From: Acidobacteriota bacterium
GTDB lineage: Bacteria; Acidobacteriota; Terriglobia; Bryobacterales; Bryobacteraceae
Direction: 5' to 3'
NCBI GenBank assembly: GCA_947505565.1
Contig: CANNLB010000189.1
Span: 1 to 6,130, forward strand
DNA length: 6,130 nt
Shown here one piece after another: positions 1-5,199 of this stretch. The position numbers and the translations under genes are program-made. The notes below the pieces were generated by a model that worked only from the letters and a program-made list of their open reading frames with translations, ran no database searches and was not told the origin of the DNA. The stretch's first letter is position 1. Every line of letters begins with the position of its first letter.

Positions 1-600
1 GATCGGACTTTCTCTGAATCCCCCGCTGAACGCTCTCGTATTGAGCGTAGAGGAGAAGCCCAGCATTCAGGCTCTGCAGCGTCCTTCCGGCGATGTGGAA
101 ACCGATAGTGGAGCGGTGGTGCGAGCCATGAAAAGCACCTACCAGCGCAATGGAACCTTGCACTTGTTTGCCGCTTTGGAGATCGCCACTGGGCAGGTAT
201 ACGCGAAAACTAATGAGCACAAGAAGCGTGAGGATTTCCGCCGGTTCCTCAACGGCGTGGTTGCCGAACTACCTTCTGACAGGGAGATCCATGTGATCCT
301 GGACAACGACTGCACCCACAAACGCAATAATGACTGGCTGGCCAAATACGAGGGCCGGGTCCGTTTTGACTTTACGCCCACCTCGGCCAGTTGGCTCAAT
401 CAGATCGAGATCTGGTTCGGGCTGCTGACCCGCAAGGCGCTTCGCGGCGAAAGTTTCTCCAGCAAAGATCAATTGCGTTCGGCCATTGAGGCATTTGTCG
501 TTAAGACCAATGAGCCCCCCAAGCCCTTTCACTGGCGTCAGCGCGAGGTCAAGGGGAGCCAACTGCGCCATACACTTGTTAGCTTCTGCAACTAAGCAGT
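1..600 (+). mobile_element. IS630-family insertion sequence, right-hand portion
   Basis: This is the 3' part of an IS630/Tc1-mariner type element; the left end lies outside the window. It is identified by the transposase it carries, whose stop codon at 593-595 lies close to where receptor-like sequence begins on the other strand (about 602-620), leaving little room for a right end. IS630 elements normally insert at TA and duplicate it. TA dinucleotides occur at 593-594, 600-601 and 615-616, so the outer edge is probably one of the last two. The terminal inverted repeat cannot be defined without the left end. The family call is firm; the exact boundary is uncertain by about 20 bases. Confidence 0.75.
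2..595 (+). CDS. IS630-family transposase (DDE/Tc1-mariner fold), 5'-truncated by window edge
   Basis: This is the catalytic C-terminal part of an IS630 transposase, which cuts and joins the element's ends at TA targets. The frame is open to the window edge: codons from base 2 read IGLSLNPPLNALVLSVEEKP, matching the conserved lead-in of the family, so TTG at 41 is not the start. The DDE residues are visible. The second Asp is in VILDN (codon 302-304) and the Glu is in SWLNQIEIWF (codon 407-409), with 34 residues between them, the DD34E spacing. The family's PTSASWLN, FRRFL and KPFHW blocks are present and the C-terminus looks complete. Oddity: the family has Asp in the SVDEK motif as its first catalytic residue, but here it reads SVEEK (GAG at 50-52), so activity is doubtful. 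The helix-turn-helix N-terminus is not visible. Confidence 0.88.
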   Translation: MGLSLNPPLNALVLSVEEKPSIQALQRPSGDVETDSGAVVRAMKSTYQRNGTLHLFAALEIATGQVYAKTNEHKKREDFRRFLNGVVAELPSDREIHVILDNDCTHKRNNDWLAKYEGRVRFDFTPTSASWLNQIEIWFGLLTRKALRGESFSSKDQLRSAIEAFVVKTNEPPKPFHWRQREVKGSQLRHTLVSFCN

Positions 601-601
601 A

Positions 602-1357
602 GTCGGGAACGAGGTAGTGGCGGCAGTCGCCGACCTCGATACGGGTGCCGGCGGAATTGTTGAAGAACCCGTTGGAGTTGATGGCCTAGTTTGGGGAAAA
701 CTGGTAGGCGTCTCCGTGGATGCGGTGGGTGCCGGATTTGGTTTGGATCAAGACGGCGGTGCCGCCGCGGCCGAACTCGGCGGAGAAGGCGTTCGTGAGG
801 ACGACGAATTCTTTGATAGCGGAGATGTTGACGTTTTGTTGGGATATGCCTTCGGAGGAGTCGTCGTTGTTGTTGACGCCGAAATAGGAGCCGGAAGACT
901 GGAAGCCGGGCATCATCTCCACGGGGGAACGAAAATGTCGGGAGGAGAGGGGGCGATCTTCGATGGTCTTTTCATTGAGGGAGGAGCCCTGTTCGCCGCG
1001 CGTCAATTCGATGCGGGAGGCGTCGGATTCGACGGTAAGGGTGGTCGCGACGGGGACGGGGCCGAGTTTGAAGTCGGCGACGCGGGTGGCGGAGAGTTCG
1101 ATTTGGGCGTTCTGTTAAACGGAGCCGAAGCCGGCGGCTTCACCGGTGTCGAGCGAGAGGAAGGACAGGAGATAGTAGCCGGATTAGTCGGAGGCAGACT
1201 CGCGGAGGGTGCCGGATTCGGTATTGCGGGCGGTGAGTTTGACGCCGGCGATGGGGGCGCCGGAGGTGTCGATGGTGTGGCCTTCGAGTTGGCCGGTGAC
1301 GGTTTGAGCGGCGAGGGGGACCGAAAGGAGTAGGATGAGCGCGAAGCGAGAGGTCAT
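602..1357 (-). pseudogene. TonB-dependent/Oar-like receptor with carboxypeptidase-regulatory-like domain, 5' fragment with three stops
   Basis: This is the N-terminal part of a large outer-membrane receptor of the kind abundant in Acidobacteriota; intact members are around 1000 residues and only about 250 codons remain. From ATG 1357 the frame reads a signal peptide (MTSRFALILLLSVPLAAQ), a carboxypeptidase-regulatory beta-sandwich (GQLEG...DTSGAPIAGVKLTARN), then a plug-like region with ISQQNVNISAIKEF, NAFSAEFGRGG, QTKSGT and GFFNNSAGT. All of this lies in one frame but is broken by TAA (1184-1186), TAA (1115-1117) and TAG (686-688). The sequence LDTGEAAGFG seems to lack a few residues normally found between the GTY turn and EAAGF, so a small in-frame deletion is likely. 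The gene ends at the IS630 edge. The beta-barrel is absent, so it is lost or lies beyond the element. The cargo is unknown. Confidence 0.85.
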
Positions 1358-1363
1358 TGTAGG

Positions 1364-2230
1364 ATGGTAACTCGACTTATGCGCGAAAACCATCGGATTT
1401 TAGATCAGCTGCGGCGGGCGGTTTATGGGGAAGCTTGGCATGGGGATGCGTTGTTTGAAGTGCTTCACGGAGTAAGTGCGGAGGAGGCCAAGGCGAAGGT
1501 GGGAGGGGTTGGGCATTCGATTGAGGACTTGACCTTGCATGTGGCGGCGTGGCTGGAGGCGGCGGAGCGGCGGATCGGGGGCGACCCCGCGATTCTGTTG
1601 GGTGAGGCGGATTGGCCGGAGGGCGGGGATTGGGAGGGGGCGAAGGAGCGGGCCCGGTTTGCGGCGGAACGGTTGCTGGACGTGGTGGAGAAGGCTGATT
1701 TGGACGCTGCGGTGCCGGGGAAGGCTTACGATAACTACCACTTGCTGCACGGGGTGATCCAGCATACGCTTTATCACGCGGGGCAGATGGTGCTGCAGAA
1801 GCGAAGTCCGGAAGGGCTGCTCCGGCATGCGATTGGGGCGGTGGGGTATCGGGCTGGGAAGGCGTTGGCGGGGGTGCCGCCGGAGTTCGGGACCTTTGCG
1901 GCGGGCGCCGGGGTGAAGACGCCAGAGGAGTTGGTGGCCCACTTGGCGGAACTGTTTGCGTGGGTGCTGGAATTGGCGAATGGAACGGGCCGATGGAGGC
2001 GCTTCGAGGTGCTGGGGTGGGAGGCGGACGTGGCGCGATTCTGGGAGAAGCTAGCGGCGGTGGAGGAGTATCGGGGACGGTTGGCGCCGGCGGAGCGGTT
2101 GTTGCAGGGTCCGGTAGCGGATGCGTTGACGCACGTGGGCCAACTGGGCATGTTGCGTCGGTTGGCGGGGTATCCGATGACGTCGGAGAATTACTTCGCG
2201 GCGACGATTTCGGTGGCGAAGAAGGACTGA
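1364..2230 (+). CDS. Tandem DinB-family protein (two different DinB/YfiT-like domains fused)
   Basis: This 288-residue cytosolic protein has two four-helix DinB-type domains. Domain 1 (about 1-147) carries the usual metal triad of the fold: H59 in LHVAAW and H134/H138 in the C-terminal HGVIQHTLYHAGQ block. Domain 2 (about 152-280) resembles a separate stand-alone family of about 170 residues. Its marks are GYRAGKAL, TPEELVAHL (H193), VARFWEKL, ERLLQGPVADALTHVGQ (D253, H257) and MLRRLAG...ENYF, giving a possible H/D/H site. DinB-fold proteins include metal-dependent thiol transferases and stress-induced proteins; no substrate can be assigned here. The start is uncertain. ATG 1364 has no good ribosome site, and ATG 1379 (M6, MRENHRILDQL) fits the usual domain start. 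The promoter must lie within the divergent receptor pseudogene. The 3' end overlaps the HD-GYP gene by 40 bases. Confidence 0.85.
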   Translation: MVTRLMRENHRILDQLRRAVYGEAWHGDALFEVLHGVSAEEAKAKVGGVGHSIEDLTLHVAAWLEAAERRIGGDPAILLGEADWPEGGDWEGAKERARFAAERLLDVVEKADLDAAVPGKAYDNYHLLHGVIQHTLYHAGQMVLQKRSPEGLLRHAIGAVGYRAGKALAGVPPEFGTFAAGAGVKTPEELVAHLAELFAWVLELANGTGRWRRFEVLGWEADVARFWEKLAAVEEYRGRLAPAERLLQGPVADALTHVGQLGMLRRLAGYPMTSENYFAATISVAKKD

Positions 2231-2887
2231 AGGACTTCGGGATAGAACTGGGAGCTTGAGGCGTAGTGGAGGGTTTTGCGGGCGAGGTCTTCGGGTAGAC
2301 GGGTGCGGTAGGGCCGGTCGGTGGTCATGGCGTAGTAGGTGTCGATGCGGGCGTCGAGGGGGATATCGTCGTCGGCGAAGCCGTAGGGATAGCCGGAACC
2401 ATCGTGGCTTTCGTGGGGAAGACCGACGATGGAGAGGTAGTCGACGAAGACCCCGGTGCGCTCGAGAATGCGGACGCCGATGGCGGGATGGGTCTCTGAT
2501 GGCTCGTTCGGGATCGGAGAGGCGGCCATCCTTGAGCAGAAGGTCGTCAGGGATGCCGACCTTGCCGATATCGCGGAGCAGGGCGCCGATGCGAATGCGT
2601 TCGACTTCATCTTTGAAGAGGCCGCATTCGTGGGCTAGGTTGCGGGAGTAGTTGCTGACGCATCGTCTGTGGCCGGCGGTGTACCGATCGCGCGATTCGA
2701 GGGCCTCAACCAACGTTTCGAGGATTTCGAGGCAGGTTTGTTCGAGGGCGTCGGTAAGGCCGTCGAGTTCTGGCCAGCCTACGGGGGGCACTTCGAGGAT
2801 GGCGAGTCTACCGTCTGCTTCGCTGGTGTGGCAAGCTGCGGTTGGGCGATCGAGCGTATTGAAAACTCGGCGTGGCATTCGCACCAA
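2191..2887 (-). pseudogene. HD-GYP domain cyclic-di-GMP phosphodiesterase, frameshifted and catalytically damaged
   Basis: HD-GYP proteins hydrolyse cyclic di-GMP. Reading from the right, possible starts are TTG 2887, GTG 2884 or ATG 2878. A non-conserved stretch of about 50 residues leads into ALESRDRYTAGH, then LLRDIGKVGIPDDLLLKDGR and LSDPERAI. At base 2497 the frame shifts (net +1, most simply a two-base loss) into THPAIGVRILE, HESHDGSGYP (GSGYP at 2386-2400), DDIPLDARI, DTYYAMTTDRPYR and a C-terminus ending at TAA 2191-2193. Three lesions are visible. These are the frameshift, the HD pair changed to RD (CGC at 2573-2575 where CAC is expected), and ARI joined directly to DTYYAMT, where family members have about four more residues (ARILAVADxY; junction 2343/2344). 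With the HD His gone, the product would be inactive even without the frameshift. No sensor domain is seen. Confidence 0.85.
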
Positions 2888-2929
2888 TTTACTTATCGAG
2901 CGTTGTAACCCGGTTTTTAGGGGATAAGG

Positions 2930-2935
2930 TACAAT
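2930..2935 (+). promoter_or_regulatory. Candidate -10 box (TACAAT) for the VOC-MFS operon
   Basis: TACAAT matches the TATAAT consensus at five of six bases and lies in the only real intergenic gap of the window (2888-2943), between the divergent HD-GYP and VOC starts. Counting its last base as -7 puts transcription start near 2942, two bases before the VOC ATG at 2944. No good -35 is seen: TTGTAA at 2903-2908 is 21 bases away, which is too far. A small near-palindrome, AACC-c-GGTT, lies at 2907-2915 where an operator could sit, but this is weak. The call rests on position and one hexamer only. Confidence 0.35.
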
Positions 2936-2943
2936 CGGAAAAT

Positions 2944-3318
2944 ATGTTTAAAGGCCTGGAACACACGGCGATCGCCTCGCCCAACCCCCAGCGGCTCGCC
3001 GAGTGGTACCGCGACCATTTGGAATTCCGCATCAACTTCGAATATGCGGGGAACTACTTCGTGCGCGCATCGAACGGCTCGATGCTGGAAATCATTCCGA
3101 GCGAAGGGGAACGCCCGTCGAACAAGATGAAGGACGAGGGCATTCGCCATCTGGCGATTGACGTGGAAGACTTTGACGCCGGTTTGGCCGTGCTGCAGGG
3201 CTTGCAAGTTAATTTCCTGGGCGAGCCGTTTTCAAATCAGGGGAATCGCTTGGTGTTCTTCACCGACTGCGATGGAAACATTCTCCATCTGATTGCGCGT
3301 CCGGCGCCGCTTCCGTAG
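2944..3318 (+). CDS. VOC-superfamily protein (glyoxalase/bleomycin-resistance/dioxygenase fold)
   Basis: This small cytosolic protein of 124 residues has two beta-alpha-beta-beta-beta modules, the normal size for single-chain VOC proteins that dimerise around metal sites. Module 1 starts GLEHTAIASPN (H7) and contains WYRDHLEF and SMLEIIP (E49). Module 2 starts GIRHLAIDVEDF (H69), followed by FFTDCDGNILHLIARP (H115). The likely metal ligands are H7, E49, H69 and H115; the last position is Glu in classical glyoxalase I. The reaction cannot be named: lyases, dioxygenases and drug-binding proteins share this fold. ATG 2944 is chosen because homology begins there; the frame is open further upstream but shows no family features. 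GGAA at 2937-2940 is too close to the ATG for a good ribosome site. The MFS gene follows after 18 bases in the same frame, separated only by this TAG. Confidence 0.88.
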   Translation: MFKGLEHTAIASPNPQRLAEWYRDHLEFRINFEYAGNYFVRASNGSMLEIIPSEGERPSNKMKDEGIRHLAIDVEDFDAGLAVLQGLQVNFLGEPFSNQGNRLVFFTDCDGNILHLIARPAPLP

Positions 3319-3336
3319 CGTTCAACGGACGCCGAC

Positions 3337-4542
3337 TTGTTCGACAAGGTTTTCAAGGCCTTCTCTTACCCTCAATTCCGCATCATGTGGCTGGGGGCCT
3401 GCACCTCGTCGATGGGGACCTGGATGCAGCAGGTCGCGCAGAGTTGGCTGGTTTATCAACTCTCGGATTCGCCGCAGCTTCTCGCCTTGGACGTATTCTT
3501 GGGCGAGATCCCCATCTTCCTACTCTCGCTCGTGGGTGGGGTAACGGCGGACCGTTTTGATCGACGGAAGATTGTGCTCGCGTCGCAGATAGTGCAGTTG
3601 AGTTGTGCGTTCACGATCACCGGCCTGTTGTATTTCAGCCTGATTCAGATCTGGCATATCCTAACGATTTCCTTCATTGTGGGCTGCGCGCAGGCGTTTG
3701 GCGGCCCGGCCTACCAAGCGCTGGTGCCGTCCCTAGTGGCGAAAGAGGACCTGCCGAATGCGATTGCGCTGAACTCGATTCAGTTCAACTTGGCGCGCGT
3801 AATTGGCCCGGCGCTGAGCGGAATCGCGATGGCGAGTTTGGGGCCGATCTGGTGTTTCGGGTTGAACGGGTTGAGTTATTTTGCGGTGATTGCGTCGCTG
3901 CTCTCGCTGCCGAAGCGGCTGCCGGTGGTGCCGAAGGGGGAGAGTCCGCTCGAATCGATGAAGCTGGGGCTGAACTTCGTGAGGACCCGCGAGTCGATGG
4001 TGCCGCTGGTGGCGCTGGGTTTTTTGATGACCTTTTTCGGGCTTTCGGCGATGACGTTTTTGCCAGTGGTGGCCAGGGATACTTTGAAATTGAGTGCGAA
4101 TGGGTACTCGCAGCTGATGTCGATTTCCGGGGTGGGATCGGTGTGCGGGGCGCTGATTGTGGCGGCGTTGGGGAACATGAAACGCAAGGGCGGAGTGGCG
4201 ATGTCGCTGCTGATTGTTTTGGGACTGCTCAACATTGGCTTCGCATATTCGACGAATTTCTGGCTGAGCGGAGCGATTTTCTTCGTTTCAGGTGGGTGTC
4301 TGATCGCGTCTTTCGCTCTGGTGATGAGTTTGGTGCAGATGCGGACGGAGGACCACATGCGGGGGCGGGTGATGAGCGTTTATAACGTTTTCTTTCGGGG
4401 CGGGCGACCAATGGGGAGCTTGTTGACCGGGCAGATGATCACGCTGGTGGCGGTGCCGAACGCTTTGGCGATCAACGGGGCATTGCTGGCGGTGATTGGG
4501 ATTTCGTTTTTACTTTGGCAACGGAAGCTGGCGATGCAGTGA
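3337..4542 (+). CDS. MFS transporter, MFS_3 (EntS-like/DHA3) exporter family
   Basis: This 401-residue inner-membrane protein of about twelve helices probably exports a small molecule by proton antiport, as siderophore and drug exporters of this family do; the substrate is unknown. The N-terminal YPQFRIMWLGACTSSMGTWM and SWLVYQLSDSP blocks are typical of MFS_3. Motif A is GGVTADRFDRRK (67-78), and the RVIGPALSG stretch (155-162) resembles the antiporter motif C. The linker KRLPVVPKGESPLES (193-207) joins the halves, and RGRVMSVYNVFFRGGRPMGS (342-361) is the conserved C-half loop. The start is TTG at 3337: the in-frame TAG at 3316-3318 and the codons between leave no other standard start before helix 1. 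A weak GGA lies 7 bases upstream. Codons are C-ending early and become G-ending after about 3800. Confidence 0.92.
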   Translation: MFDKVFKAFSYPQFRIMWLGACTSSMGTWMQQVAQSWLVYQLSDSPQLLALDVFLGEIPIFLLSLVGGVTADRFDRRKIVLASQIVQLSCAFTITGLLYFSLIQIWHILTISFIVGCAQAFGGPAYQALVPSLVAKEDLPNAIALNSIQFNLARVIGPALSGIAMASLGPIWCFGLNGLSYFAVIASLLSLPKRLPVVPKGESPLESMKLGLNFVRTRESMVPLVALGFLMTFFGLSAMTFLPVVARDTLKLSANGYSQLMSISGVGSVCGALIVAALGNMKRKGGVAMSLLIVLGLLNIGFAYSTNFWLSGAIFFVSGGCLIASFALVMSLVQMRTEDHMRGRVMSVYNVFFRGGRPMGSLLTGQMITLVAVPNALAINGALLAVIGISFLLWQRKLAMQ

Positions 4543-4551
4543 TGTTGGATA

Positions 4552-5199
4552 ATGAGTCAGATGCGACTCTTTCTGGGATTGATCGTTAGCGCGGCTGTCG
4601 GAATGGCCGGGGATCTGGAAGCGGCGCGGGATCGGCAAGACCGGGCAGCGTTGGCGAAGTTGGCCAAGGGGACGCCGTATCAGGTGGCGTTGGCGCAATC
4701 GTACCTTTCCGAGGTGGCGCTGGAGTTGCGCGACAAGCGGGAGGCCCGGGTGGCCGCCGAGGCTGGAATCAAGGCTGCGCAGGCGGCGGTGCAGGCCGAG
4801 CCGAACAAGGCGGAGTATCACCGATTGTTGGGGACTCTTTGTGGGCAGGTGATTCCGGCCGATCCGATGGCTGGGATGCAGCATGGCAAGTGCGCCAAGC
4901 AAGAGATTGAAAAGGCGCTGCAATTGGACCCGAAATCGGCGCTGGCATGGGTATCGAGCGGGGTCGGTAAGTACTATTTGCCGCCGTTTCTGGGCGGGGG
5001 CATTGAGTTATCGCTGAAAGACTTTGAAAAGGCCTCGAGCTTAGAGCCGAAGTTAGCTGAGGCGTGGTTGTGGATTGGTTTGGCGCATCGGAAGGCGGGG
5101 CGTAACGGGCAGGCGCGGACGGCCTTAGAAAAGGCGATGGCGCTGAATCCGCAGCGGACGTGGATCAAGCAGCAGCTGGAGAAGACCCCGACGACATGA
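4552..5199 (+). CDS. Exported tetratricopeptide-repeat protein
   Basis: This 215-residue protein has a signal peptide (MRLFLGLIVSAAVGMA, likely cleaved near residue 19, before GDLEAARD), so it probably acts in the periplasm. No lipobox Cys follows, so it is unlikely to be a lipoprotein. Helical TPR units follow: about 43-83 (degenerate), 88-126 (ending EIEKALQLDPK), 130-166 (YYLPPFLGGGIELSLKDFEKASSLEPK) and 169-202 (AEAWLWIGLAHRKAGRNGQARTALEKAMALNP). Units 2 and 3 carry extra loops. TPRs hold protein partners; none can be named. ATG 4552 begins 9 bases after the MFS stop; ATG 4561 (M4) is a possible alternative and gives a better-shaped signal peptide. Its stop overlaps the next start as ATGA, indicating translational coupling. 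Confidence 0.85.
   Translation: MSQMRLFLGLIVSAAVGMAGDLEAARDRQDRAALAKLAKGTPYQVALAQSYLSEVALELRDKREARVAAEAGIKAAQAAVQAEPNKAEYHRLLGTLCGQVIPADPMAGMQHGKCAKQEIEKALQLDPKSALAWVSSGVGKYYLPPFLGGGIELSLKDFEKASSLEPKLAEAWLWIGLAHRKAGRNGQARTALEKAMALNPQRTWIKQQLEKTPTT

Noticed and set aside
139..571. Minus-strand frames of 86 and 100 codons inside the transposase
   Set aside because: They are antisense to a well-conserved transposase frame and have no independent features.
576..597. Possible hairpin at the transposase stop (TTGTTAGC...GCAACTAA)
   Set aside because: Pairing is broken by mismatches at two or more of eight positions and no T-run follows, so it is not supported as a terminator or end repeat.
617..1333. 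Long plus-strand open frame of 238 codons, rich in Gly, Val and Asp
   Set aside because: It is the antisense of the receptor pseudogene. Its low-complexity composition follows from the C-ending codons of the real strand, and it has no ribosome site or family features.
602..1357. Recoding (read-through or selenocysteine-like) of the receptor stops
   Set aside because: The stops are two TAA and one TAG at unrelated positions, none is UGA, and the gene lacks its barrel. Simple decay explains all of it.
2051..2495. Arg/Pro-rich C-terminal extension of the first HD-GYP frame
   Set aside because: Real HD-GYP sequence continues in the other minus frame from 2496 to 2191. The extension is out-of-frame reading after the frameshift.
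1960..2651. Plus-strand Gly- and Arg-rich frames at 1960-2259 and 2256-2651
   Set aside because: They are shadows of the DinB 3' end and of the HD-GYP pseudogene on the other strand.
3603..4385. 260-codon plus-strand frame inside the MFS gene
   Set aside because: The MFS frame carries clear membrane and family motifs over the whole stretch. The alternative is Gly/Glu/Ala-rich with no recognisable pattern.
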